Assembly (NCBI GenBank): GCA_947476325.1
Contig: CANJPZ010000005.1
Coordinates: 62,001 to 126,000 of the forward strand
Direction: 5' to 3'
From: Caulobacteraceae bacterium
GTDB lineage: Bacteria > Pseudomonadota > Alphaproteobacteria > Caulobacterales > Caulobacteraceae
DNA: 64,000 bases
The notes under the pieces were generated by a model. It was not told the origin of the DNA. It ran no database searches and saw only the letters and a program-made list of their open reading frames with translations. Made by a program: the position numbers and the translations under genes. Position 1 is the stretch's first letter. Each line of letters opens with the position of its first letter. This document shows positions 9,595 to 16,701 of this stretch, one piece after another.

Positions 9595-9812
9595 GGATTT
9601 AAAGGAGAGTTGGCCTCATCTGGGGTTGATGTTTAGGCGGCGATTTTGCGGTGTTGCAAGCGCCGATGTTCGATGGTCTGCCGTTTGATGCTGGCACGCT
9701 GGCGCAGGATGTCGGCGGCTCGGCCGAAGTAGGCGTCCGCCGGCGTCACGTTGTCCAGGCTCTCGTGGTAGCGGGCATGGTTGTAGTGCTCGATGAAGGC
9801 GCCGATCACCCC
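9559..9812 (-). mobile_element. IS3-family element remnant with transposase C-terminus
   Basis: The minus strand from 9812 to 9633 encodes the last 59 residues of an IS3-family transposase. It contains FIEHYNHARYHESLDNVTPA, the conserved end of the DDE integrase core, followed by YFGRAADILRQR and IKRQTIEHRRLQHRKIAA with a TAA stop. The 74 bases beyond the stop form the IS end. Everything upstream of codon GVIGAF is missing, including the catalytic Asp residues, so this fragment cannot transpose. The break at about 9812 coincides with a short CCGCTAACGGGGTCCC motif related to one at the third IS end near 11170. Confidence 0.75.
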
Positions 9813-9891
9813 GCTAACGGGGTCCCTGCTGCACGCCGGTACACATAAGGTCAATTCGCGCGACCTCCAGTTGTCGTGGGAAACTCTTGTT

Positions 9892-10329
9892 TTATAGCTT
9901 CGGTGGCCGCCGCCAGTCCTGACCGCCACAGAGCAGCAGGACACAGCCGTTAACGCGGAGCGTACCGTCCTTGTTCATTTTCAGGGTCGCGTTGATCGAC
10001 TTGTCTGACCCAGGGAACTGAAACTTTCCGCCATTCCACTTGCCTTCGCCGTTGGGTTTGAAGCCGACCATTATGATCTGGCCGACCATCGACTGAGGGT
10101 CTCTGGTGGGCTTTCCATCCTTGGTCTTCGGCGCGGGCTGGCCTGCGGGCCGGGCCTTGATCGCAATAATGGTCCCGCAGAGTTTGTTCGCCTCACCTGG
10201 ACAGGGCGCAATACGTACACGCCCCGCGTCGTCTCCCAGCAACCATTCACCCTCCGCTGCACTGGCGGCGAAGGCAGGCATAGGCGCGATTGCCAAGGCC
10301 ATTAGAGCTGCCGGGATTGCTATTCGCAT
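9892..10329 (-). CDS. DUF2147 family secreted protein
   Basis: This 145-residue protein starts with a clear signal peptide (MRIAIPAALMALAIAPMPAF, cleaved near FAA). The mature part begins AAEGEWLLGDDAGRVRIAPC and contains KLCGTIIAIKAR, MVGQIIMVGFKP and GKWNGGKFQFPGSDKSINAT, and ends RVNGCVLLLCGGQDWRR. This is the DUF2147 pattern, with its two paired cysteine regions. The function is unknown. The ATG at 10329 was chosen because it opens the signal peptide; an in-frame TTG five codons earlier abuts the repeat. The IS end at 10346-10381 lies only 16 bases upstream, so the native promoter has probably been replaced. Confidence 0.82.
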   Translation of the reverse strand: MRIAIPAALMALAIAPMPAFAASAAEGEWLLGDDAGRVRIAPCPGEANKLCGTIIAIKARPAGQPAPKTKDGKPTRDPQSMVGQIIMVGFKPNGEGKWNGGKFQFPGSDKSINATLKMNKDGTLRVNGCVLLLCGGQDWRRPPKL

Positions 10330-10345
10330 CGGCTGGGTTTCCAAG

Positions 10346-10381
10346 TGTACGTCGTCAGAACATTTGAGACAGTTGGGGCCC
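10346..10381 (+). repeat. IS terminal sequence, copy 2
   Basis: This is a second copy of the 36-base IS end, differing from 9559-9594 at three positions and in the same orientation. It sits between the start of the DUF2147 gene and the stop of the peroxiredoxin gene, five bases from the latter. No transposase code is attached to it. Confidence 0.6.
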
Positions 10382-10386
10382 GTGCT

Positions 10387-10920
10387 CTATCGATGCGACC
10401 TGCGCCAGGCTGTTACAGCGTCGAGAGTCTTGGTCACGTGGGTGGCGGGACTTAGTGCGCTCACGACATAAGCGATCTTGCGGTCTGGGGTGATCACATA
10501 GGACACACGTTGCGAGCTGGCCGTGAACAACAGTGCGGCCTTATATAGTTTGGTGATCCGCGCGCCAGGGTCGGCTGCCACGGGGAATTTACTCCGGCAT
10601 TCGACGACGGAAAATTCCTGCACCCGCGCGATATTTCCGGCCGTTACACCGATCACAGTTGCTCCCTGAGCCTTGAATCTAGCATCAGCTTCGGCAAAGG
10701 CGCGAGCCTCAAGTGTGCAGTCGGACGAGAAGGCCGCCGGAAAAAAATATAGGACAACGGGCCCGTTTCGTAGCGCGGCGTCCAGGTCGAAGTCGTACGC
10801 CTTGCCCGCCAGAGAGGCCTGCGTGCGGAACGATGGAGCAACATTCCCGACAGCCAACGCTGCGAAAGCAGCGGTCGGCAAGGTCAGGACGATCAGGAAC
10901 AGTGCGATCAATCGTTTCAT
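10387..10920 (-). CDS. Exported peroxiredoxin / redoxin family protein
   Basis: This 177-residue protein starts with a signal peptide (MKRLIALFLIVLTLPTAAFA). The mature domain is of the AhpC/TSA-Bcp type: VGNVAPSFRTQASLAGKAYD, then VVLYFFPAAFSSDCTLEARA. The peroxidatic Cys is in P-A-A-F-S-S-D-C, i.e. PxxxSxxC with Ser in place of the usual Thr, as some active peroxiredoxins have. GATVIGVTAGN and RVSYVITPDRKIAYVVSA complete the fold. It probably reduces peroxides in the periplasm. The start at 10920 begins the signal peptide; an upstream in-frame start is less likely. It lies in the accessory islet. Confidence 0.83.
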   Translation of the reverse strand: MKRLIALFLIVLTLPTAAFAALAVGNVAPSFRTQASLAGKAYDFDLDAALRNGPVVLYFFPAAFSSDCTLEARAFAEADARFKAQGATVIGVTAGNIARVQEFSVVECRSKFPVAADPGARITKLYKAALLFTASSQRVSYVITPDRKIAYVVSALSPATHVTKTLDAVTAWRRSHR

Positions 10921-11023
10921 TTCAAATTCCCAGAATTGTTTCGGCCGCAAAAACGTTCGCGGTTAAGCCATTTACGGAGATGGGAAGGGTTTAGATCAGG
11001 TTTTCATCGATCATCGATCAGTG

Positions 11024-11151
11024 GCTTTGGGTGCCCCCGGGCACAGTCACCGACCTGCTCAAGCCGGAAAAACAAGGCCATCCTGGTGGCGGTGCTGACC
11101 TACCATGTCGTGCCCGGCAAGGTGATGAGCAGTAGCTTGTCCGCCGTCAGC
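11024..11151 (+). pseudogene. Fasciclin (FAS1) domain gene fragment with frameshift
   Basis: The plus strand encodes VPPGTVTDLLKPE and, in the next frame, KAILVAVLTYHVVPGKVMSS. These are consecutive conserved pieces of a FAS1 (fasciclin) domain. They are joined by CCGGAAAAACAAGGCC, where one extra A shifts the frame; removing it gives KPENKAILVAVLTYHVVPGK. Both ends of the gene are absent, and a third IS-like end begins at about 11151. This is a decayed fragment of an exported FAS1 protein. Confidence 0.65.
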
Positions 11152-11202
11152 ACCAATGAGACAGATTGAGGGGTCCCGCTAACGGAGGGTTTTGGCCTCA
11201 TC
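11151..11202 (+). repeat. Third, diverged IS end
   Basis: GACAGATTGAGGGGTCCCG and later TTTTGGCCTCATC parallel GACAGATGGGGTCCGG and GTTGGCCTCATC in the IS end at 9577-9620, with similar spacing. It follows the fasciclin fragment directly. No transposase coding follows it on either strand. Confidence 0.45.
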
Positions 11203-11534
11203 GCAGTGACGTAGGAACGAAGATGAGAGCAAAGCCCTTGCCCCATACAACGACGCCCGGTGAACGGGTGTCCGCTACCAGGGCTAAGCTTCCCTAAAAG
11301 CCCGCCATCGGTCGAGCAGATTAGTATGTAAGAGGGAAGCGTGGGTCCCATCTGACAAATTGGGGGTGTACCCCCGGGGTGGGGTCAGGCTTAGCGGAAA
11401 AACGAAGGGGGTACCCCCGGCTGGTAGCTGCGAGTTTCCGCGCGCTGGTATCTATTTGGTATCGGGGTGAAAATCTGAGCCTGGCGTTGGGTCTTCGCCT
11501 ACTCGTCAAGCCCCTGTGGCATAAGGGATTTAGA
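11203..11534. other. Non-coding stretch of probable mobile-element origin beside tRNA-Thr
   Basis: I see no convincing gene here. The first part (about 11203-11345) has several short self-complementary stretches, such as CCCGGTGAACGGG and GGGCTAAGCTTCCC. The second part has two G5/C5 dyads: GGGGGTGTACCCCC at 11362-11375 and GGGGGTACCCCC at 11407-11418. The whole stretch is bounded by an IS-like end on the left and the 3' end of tRNA-Thr on the right, so it is probably left over from one or more mobile elements. Confidence 0.4.
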
Positions 11535-11609
11535 TGGTGCCGCCGGGCAGGATTGAACTGCCGACCTCAGCATTACCAATGATGCGCTCTACCACTGAGC
11601 TACGGCGGC
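11535..11609 (-). tRNA. tRNA-Thr (GGT)
   Basis: This is a full cloverleaf with CCA encoded. The acceptor GCCGCCG/CGGCGGC is perfect, the D arm is GCTC/GAGC, the anticodon loop is TTGGTAA (anticodon GGT, Thr), and the T arm is GGCAG-TTCAATC-CTGCC. The anticodon stem CATCA/TGCTG has one T.C mismatch in the middle (positions 29-41). It marks the edge of the scrambled islet, with its 3' end facing the islet, a classic integration orientation. Confidence 0.93.
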
Positions 11610-11690
11610 CCGCTTGAGGAAGGGGGCCTATAGCGAACCCGGACGCCAACGTGAAGCCCTCATTCGGCCCTTGACGCCGAGGGGGACAGA

Positions 11691-11831
11691 TTGGTTCATG
11701 AAGTGGTGAAAACACCAAAGCCGCCTCTGCTGCCCAAAGACGTCCGCGAGGCAAAGCTCGCCCAGGCTCTGCGGGCCAATCTCAAGCGGCGCAAGGCCGG
11801 GCTCACCCCAAAGGCCGACAAGCCTATATAA
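11691..11831 (+). CDS. Small basic protein of unknown function upstream of murA
   Basis: This short ORF encodes about 46 residues, or 42 if it starts at GTG 11703. It reads VVKTPKPPLLPKDVREAKLA, then QALRANLKRRKAGLTPKA. The LRANLKRRKA stretch recalls small basic proteins often found beside murA in alphaproteobacteria, from memory and not checked. The TTG at 11691 has GAGGGGG about five bases upstream, so it is preferred, but the start is uncertain. It stops about 70 bases before murA on the same strand. Function unknown. Confidence 0.5.
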   Translation: MVHEVVKTPKPPLLPKDVREAKLAQALRANLKRRKAGLTPKADKPI

Positions 11832-11900
11832 ACTCGCATCCCGCCCCTTGCGCGGGCGGCCAACCACCCTATTCAATGACCCTGGCAGGGAAGGGCAGGC

Positions 11901-13199
11901 ATGGACCGAATCGCGATCACCGGCGGGCAGACGCTGGTTGGAGATATTCCGATATCCGGCGCCAAGAACTCGGCCATAAAGCTTATGGCGGCGTCCTTGC
12001 TGACAGACCAGCCCCTGCGTCTGACCAATATGCCGCGCCTGGCCGATACGCGGTTCATGGCCCAGCTACTGCGCCGCCTCGGCGTGACCATCACCGAGTG
12101 GGACGAGGGCGATGATCAGATCACGGTCCTGCATGCCGCCGAGATCACCTCGGCTTTTGCATCCTATGACCTGGTCCGCCAGATGCGCGCGTCGTTCAAT
12201 GTGCTCGGCCCCCTGGTGGCGCGCACCGGTCACGCCAAGGTCTCCCTGCCCGGCGGCTGCTCAATCGGCGCGCGCCCTGTGGATCTGCATCTGAAAGCTC
12301 TCGAGGCGCTGGGCGCCCACATCGACCTGCACGAAGGCTATGTCTACGCTCAGGCCGCACGAGGACTTAAAGGTGCAGAGATCGAGTTTCCGTTCGTTTC
12401 GGTGGGCGCCACCGAGCATGCCATGCTGGCCGCAGTGCTCGCCAAGGGCGTCACCATTCTGAAGAACGCCGCCTGCGAGCCCGAGATCGGCGATCTTGCC
12501 GCCTGCCTTAACGCCATGGGCGCCAGGGTAGAGGGCGCCGACACCTCGACCATCACCATTACCGGTGTCGCCAAACTCAAGGGTGCTACCCATGCGGTCA
12601 TCCCCGACCGGATTGAGACCGGCACCTATGCCGTGGCCGCAGCCATGGCTGGGGGAGAGGTGCGGCTGACCCGGACCCAGGCCGGGTTCAATCAGGCCCT
12701 GATCGACAAGCTGGTGGAGGCGGGCGTTTCGGTCACGCCGACCGCTGATGGCCTGATCATCAGGCGCGACGCCGGTGTCCGGCTAAAGGCTGTGAATATC
12801 GAGACCGCGCCCTATCCGGGCTTCGCCACGGACCTGCAGGCCCAGTTCATGGCCCTGATGACCACGGCGCAGGGCGAAAGCGTCTTCAAGGAAACCATCT
12901 TTGAAAACCGCTTCATGCACGCGCCCGAGCTGGCGCGGCTGGGGGCCGACATTGCCGTTTCCGGCGGTGAGGCGCGGGTGCGGGGCGTTGACAAGTTGCG
13001 CGCCGCGCCAGTGATGGCCACCGATCTGCGGGCCTCTGTTAGTCTGGTGATCGCTGGTTTGGCCGCCGAGGGCCGCACCGTGGTCAACCGTGTCTATCAT
13101 CTTGATCGCGGGTTCGAGCGGCTGGAAGCCAAACTGTCGGCCTGCGGTGCCCAGATCGAGCGCCTCAAGGGCGCCGAGGGCGAGGACGAAGCCGCCTGA
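11901..13199 (+). CDS. murA: UDP-N-acetylglucosamine 1-carboxyvinyltransferase
   Basis: This 432-residue enzyme catalyses the first committed step of peptidoglycan precursor synthesis, adding enolpyruvate from PEP to UDP-GlcNAc in the cytoplasm. It opens with [20 protein letters not shown], giving the PEP-binding Lys22 and Asn23. The catalytic Cys is C120 in [15 protein letters not shown], so the enzyme should be fosfomycin sensitive in principle. [17 protein letters not shown] and [13 protein letters not shown] are further family blocks. Its stop overlaps the start of the DUF2948 gene by one base, so it leads a compact housekeeping operon. Confidence 0.96.
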   Translation: MDRIAITGGQTLVGDIPISGAKNSAIKLMAASLLTDQPLRLTNMPRLADTRFMAQLLRRLGVTITEWDEGDDQITVLHAAEITSAFASYDLVRQMRASFNVLGPLVARTGHAKVSLPGGCSIGARPVDLHLKALEALGAHIDLHEGYVYAQAARGLKGAEIEFPFVSVGATEHAMLAAVLAKGVTILKNAACEPEIGDLAACLNAMGARVEGADTSTITITGVAKLKGATHAVIPDRIETGTYAVAAAMAGGEVRLTRTQAGFNQALIDKLVEAGVSVTPTADGLIIRRDAGVRLKAVNIETAPYPGFATDLQAQFMALMTTAQGESVFKETIFENRFMHAPELARLGADIAVSGGEARVRGVDKLRAAPVMATDLRASVSLVIAGLAAEGRTVVNRVYHLDRGFERLEAKLSACGAQIERLKGAEGEDEAA

Positions 13200-13615
13200 T
13201 GGCCATAGCCCCCTTGAAACTGATGGCCGAGGACGCCGAGGACCTGGCCGTGATCTCCGCCGCCCTTCAAGATGCGGTGGCGAAAATCGGCGACATCCAG
13301 TTCGACGCCCGCGCCCGGGCCCTGACCATCTCCTTCAATCGTTATCGCTGGGAGCATAAGGGCTCCGAGCGTGTGCGCAGCGGCCTTCAGATTGACAGCG
13401 TGCTGTCGGTTCAGGCCAGAAAACTGAGGCCTGGGGCAAAGGACGCGGTGGTCGAACTGCTGACCATAACCTTCGAGGCGGGCGAAGCGCCCGCCGGAGC
13501 CTTGACCCTCACCTTCGCCGGTGGCGGTGATCTGCGCTGTCAGGTCGAATGCATCGATGCAGTGCTGGCTGATGTCTCGGCGCCGTGGCCGACGCGCAAG
13601 AAGCCTGCGCACTAG
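13199..13615 (+). CDS. DUF2948 family protein
   Basis: This 138-residue protein matches the alphaproteobacterial DUF2948 family, seen in LKLMAEDAEDLAVISAALQD, FDARARALTISFNRYRWEHK and the C-terminal DLRCQVECIDAVLADVSAPW. No catalytic motif, signal peptide or membrane segment is visible, and its function is unknown. It sits between murA and hisD, overlapping the murA stop by one base, an arrangement also seen in related genomes. Confidence 0.85.
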   Translation: MAIAPLKLMAEDAEDLAVISAALQDAVAKIGDIQFDARARALTISFNRYRWEHKGSERVRSGLQIDSVLSVQARKLRPGAKDAVVELLTITFEAGEAPAGALTLTFAGGGDLRCQVECIDAVLADVSAPWPTRKKPAH

Positions 13616-13651
13616 GTGACATTGCGGGGTCTGGAGCCTAGATAGCGCGCC

Positions 13652-14932
13652 ATGCGCTGGTTCAATTCTCAGGACAGAGGTTTCGACGCCGCGTTCAGGG
13701 CTTTCCTGAACGAGCGCCGCGGCTCGCCCGCCGATGTGGACGCGGCTGTGGCGGACATCCTTGATGGCGTGCGTACAGGCGGGATCGCTGCGGTGCTGGA
13801 TTATGCCCGGCGGTTCGACAAGGTCGAGCTGTCCGAGGAGACCCTGCGGGTCACGCCGGATGAAATTGAAGCCGGCGCAGCGCTTTGCCCACCCAGGGTT
13901 CGCGAGGCCATCACCTTCGCTGCCGGGCGCATCCGCGCCTATCATGCCCGTCAGCGGCCCGCCGACCATTCATGGGTCGATGAGGCTGGCGTTGAACTGG
14001 GCTGGCGCTGGACGGCGATCGAGGCGGTAGGAGTCTATGTGCCGGGCGGTCGCGCGGCCTACCCCTCGACCGTGTTGATGAACGCCATTCCGGCCCAGGT
14101 GGCGGCCGTCGGGCGGATCGCCATGATCACGCCGCCCGGCCAGATGTCACCGGCGGTGCTGGCGGCGGCAAAAGAAGCCGGTGTCACAGAAATCTGGAGA
14201 CTGGGCGGTGCCCACGGCTGCGCGGCGCTGGCCTATGGGGCGGGACCCATCTCCCCCGTCGACAAGATCGTCGGGCCCGGCAACGCCTGGGTCACGGCCG
14301 CCAAGCGCCGGCTCTATGGCGTGGTCGGCATCGATGCTTTGGCCGGACCTTCCGAGATCGTCGTGGTGGCGGATGCCACGAACAATCCTTACTGGATCGC
14401 CGCAGACCTGCTCAGCCAAGCCGAGCACGACCCTGACGCCCAGTCGATCCTGATCACGCCGGACGCCGCTTTTGGCCGGGCGGTCGAGATGGCGATCAAT
14501 GCCCAGATCGCCACCCTGTCGACGGGTGAGGTCGCGCGGGCGTCATGCGAGACCAACGGCGCAATCATTATTGCCGATCTGGAGGCATCGCCCGCCTTGG
14601 TGGACGCCATCGCCCCCGAGCACGTCGAGTTCGCGGTTGACGATCCCGAGCGGCTATCGAATCGGGTGCGCCACGCGGGAGCAATCTTCCTGGGCCGCTA
14701 TACGCCCGAGGCCATCGGCGACTATGTGGCTGGCTCGAACCATGTGCTGCCGACCAGCCGCGCCGCCCGCTTTTCGTCGGGCCTGTCGATCTATGACTTT
14801 ATTAAGCGCACCTCGATCGTGAAGTGCGGCCCTGCGGCCTTTTCCATTCTGGGGCCTCACACCGCAGCGCTGGCCGAAGCGGAGGGCTTGCCCGCCCACG
14901 CGCGGTCGGCCACCATCCGGACGAATGACTGA
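13652..14932 (+). CDS. hisD: Histidinol dehydrogenase
   Basis: This 426-residue zinc enzyme carries out the last two steps of histidine synthesis, L-histidinol to L-histidine with two NAD+. It shows YVPGGRAAYPSTVLMNAIPA, the signature IVGPGNAWVTAAKRRLYG followed by VGIDALAGPSEIVVVAD, and the catalytic Glu-His pair in IAPEHVEFAV. The C-terminal block GLSIYDFIKRTSIV is also typical. The length is normal. Its last eight bases overlap the UPF0262 gene. Confidence 0.96.
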   Translation: MRWFNSQDRGFDAAFRAFLNERRGSPADVDAAVADILDGVRTGGIAAVLDYARRFDKVELSEETLRVTPDEIEAGAALCPPRVREAITFAAGRIRAYHARQRPADHSWVDEAGVELGWRWTAIEAVGVYVPGGRAAYPSTVLMNAIPAQVAAVGRIAMITPPGQMSPAVLAAAKEAGVTEIWRLGGAHGCAALAYGAGPISPVDKIVGPGNAWVTAAKRRLYGVVGIDALAGPSEIVVVADATNNPYWIAADLLSQAEHDPDAQSILITPDAAFGRAVEMAINAQIATLSTGEVARASCETNGAIIIADLEASPALVDAIAPEHVEFAVDDPERLSNRVRHAGAIFLGRYTPEAIGDYVAGSNHVLPTSRAARFSSGLSIYDFIKRTSIVKCGPAAFSILGPHTAALAEAEGLPAHARSATIRTND

Positions 14933-15389
14933 GCACCGGCTCCAAAGCGTTACAATCGATCCGGCCATGCTGGCCTCGGCGACGCGTGACCAGGAGCAAG
15001 AGCGCGAAATCGCCATCTACGACCTGCTGGAAAAGAACGCATTTCATCCTGAAGGGGCTGCGATCGGGCCCTATGATCTCAATCTCAGTCTGGTGGAAAA
15101 CCGGCTGGCCCTCGACATCGCCGGCCCAGGCTATCTGCGTCGCCACCTTTTATCCCTGACCCCGTTCCGTGGAATCCTGAAGGACTACTTCATGGTCTGC
15201 GAAAGCTATTTTGACGCCATCCGCCATTCGACGCCCAGCCAGATCGAGGCGCTGGACATGGGCCGGCGCGGCCTGCACGACGAAGGCTCAAAGCTGCTGC
15301 GCGAGCGGCTCGCCGGAAAAGTCGAGACCGATCACGATACTGCTCGCAGGCTCTTCACCCTGATCTGCGCCTTGCACTGGAGAGGCTGA
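14925..15389 (+). CDS. UPF0262 family protein
   Basis: This is a 154-residue cytoplasmic protein of the UPF0262 family, recognisable from REIAIYDLLEKNAFHPEG, YDLNLSLVENRLALDIA, FRGILKDYFMVCESYFDAIR and the C-terminal RRLFTLICALHWRG. No function is established for the family. It overlaps hisD by eight bases, and the phosphatase gene starts one base after its stop. The order hisD-UPF0262-phosphatase is conserved in many alphaproteobacteria. Confidence 0.9.
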   Translation: MTEHRLQSVTIDPAMLASATRDQEQEREIAIYDLLEKNAFHPEGAAIGPYDLNLSLVENRLALDIAGPGYLRRHLLSLTPFRGILKDYFMVCESYFDAIRHSTPSQIEALDMGRRGLHDEGSKLLRERLAGKVETDHDTARRLFTLICALHWRG

Positions 15390-15390
15390 G

Positions 15391-15837
15391 TTGAACGGCC
15401 GTCCCGATGCGGTGCTGTTTGCCTGCAATCTGAATTCCGTCCGCTCGCCCATGGCCGAGGCGCTGATGAAGCTGACCTACGGGCGGACGATCTATGTCGA
15501 CAGCTGTGGGGTGGAGCCAAAGCCCGAGCTTGATCCGTTTGTCGTGGAGGTGATCGACGAGCTGGGCGGCGATCTGTCCCACCACAAGCCCAAAAGCTTT
15601 GACCAGCTGAACGACGGTTCGTTCGATGTGATCATCACCCTGACACCGGAAGCGCACCATCACGCCCTCGACCGGGCGCGTGGAAAGGCGGTTGAGGTGG
15701 CGTACTGGCCGACCCACGATCCAACGACCGCGAGTGATTCGCGTGAGCAAATTCTGGAGGTTTACCGGCAAACCCGGGACCATTTGCTGCGTTTGATCCT
15801 GCAGCGGTTCGGTGATCCCTTGTCGCTTGGCGGTTGA
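15391..15837 (+). CDS. Low molecular weight phosphatase family protein
   Basis: This 148-residue protein has the low-molecular-weight tyrosine phosphatase/arsenate reductase fold. The phosphate loop is [16 protein letters not shown], i.e. C12-x5-R18-S. The general-acid Asp is probably in YWPTHDPT near the middle of the second half. Its start is a TTG one base after the UPF0262 stop, suggesting coupled translation. Whether it acts on phosphotyrosine or another phosphoester is not visible; the loop lacks the extra cysteines of thioredoxin-linked arsenate reductases. Confidence 0.85.
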   Translation: MNGRPDAVLFACNLNSVRSPMAEALMKLTYGRTIYVDSCGVEPKPELDPFVVEVIDELGGDLSHHKPKSFDQLNDGSFDVIITLTPEAHHHALDRARGKAVEVAYWPTHDPTTASDSREQILEVYRQTRDHLLRLILQRFGDPLSLGG

Positions 15838-15905
15838 CGAAAATCGTATTGAGGGTCATGGCAGGGCGCGGCTCAACGGGGCCGCATCCTTTTGGAAAAG
15901 GCTTT

Positions 15906-16124
15906 ATGGCGAAAGAAGAACTCTTAGAATTTCCGGGCACAGTCAGTGAACTGCTGCCGAACGCCACCTTTCGGGTGACGCTGGAGAACGATCACGAGAT
16001 CATCGCCCACACCGCCGGCAAGATGCGCAAGAACCGTATCCGCGTCCTGGCCGGCGACAAGGTCCTGGTCGAAATGACGCCCTATGATCTCACCAAGGGC
16101 CGCATCACCTACAGATTCAAATAG
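15906..16124 (+). CDS. infA: Translation initiation factor IF-1
   Basis: This is a 72-residue S1/OB-fold protein starting [20 protein letters not shown] and containing [20 protein letters not shown] and [20 protein letters not shown], the standard IF-1 sequence. It binds the A site of the 30S subunit during initiation. The start at 15906 gives the normal length and has a GGAAAAGG ribosome-binding site; an upstream in-frame start would add 24 foreign residues. The Maf gene begins 10 bases after its stop. Confidence 0.96.
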   Translation: MAKEELLEFPGTVSELLPNATFRVTLENDHEIIAHTAGKMRKNRIRVLAGDKVLVEMTPYDLTKGRITYRFK

Positions 16125-16134
16125 CCGGGCCTTG

Positions 16135-16701
16135 GTGCCCGTGCTCGTTCTGGCGAGCGAAAGCCCGCGCCGGCTCGATCTGCTGAGACAGGCAGGTCTC
16201 GAGCCGGACCGTATCGCGCCCTGCAATATCGACGAGACGCCGGGCCGTGATGAGTCCGCCCGCAACCTCGCCCTGCGTCTGGCGCTCGAGAAGGCGCAGG
16301 CCGCGCACCGGCCGGGGCAGTTCACCCTCGGGGCCGATACAGTGGTGTGCGTGGGCCTGCGCATTCTGCCCAAGGCCGAAACCGAGGCTCAGGCGCGAAA
16401 GTGCCTGGCCCTGTTGTCGGGTCGCGCCCACCGCGTGTTGAGCGCCGTCGCGGTGATCGGTCCGGATGGCAAGACCGCCCGGCGTCTTTCCGAGACACGG
16501 CTGCATTTCAAGCGTCTGACCGATCACGAGATCGAAGGCTATATCGCCAGCGATGAATGGCGCGGCAAGGCCGGCGGTTATGGCGTGCAAGGCCGCGCGG
16601 GCGCCTTCGTGACGGCCCTGTCGGGATCCTATACCGGCGTCGTTGGCCTGCCGCTCTACGAGACTCTGTGCCTGCTTGATGGGCTGGGATATCGGCGATG
16701 A
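16135..16701 (+). CDS. maf: Maf family nucleoside-triphosphate pyrophosphatase
   Basis: This protein of about 188 residues belongs to the Maf/YhdE/YceF family of house-cleaning pyrophosphatases for non-canonical or methylated nucleotides. The hallmark N-terminus is VLVLASESPRRLDLLRQAGL, and the catalytic Asp is in LGADTVVCVG. AHRVLSAVAVI, EWRGKAGGYGVQGRAGAFV and SYTGVVGLPLYET complete the family. GTG at 16135 was chosen because it starts just before the conserved strand; TTG 16132 or an ATG inside infA are alternatives. Its stop overlaps the RNase gene start (ATGA). Confidence 0.9.
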   Translation: MPVLVLASESPRRLDLLRQAGLEPDRIAPCNIDETPGRDESARNLALRLALEKAQAAHRPGQFTLGADTVVCVGLRILPKAETEAQARKCLALLSGRAHRVLSAVAVIGPDGKTARRLSETRLHFKRLTDHEIEGYIASDEWRGKAGGYGVQGRAGAFVTALSGSYTGVVGLPLYETLCLLDGLGYRR

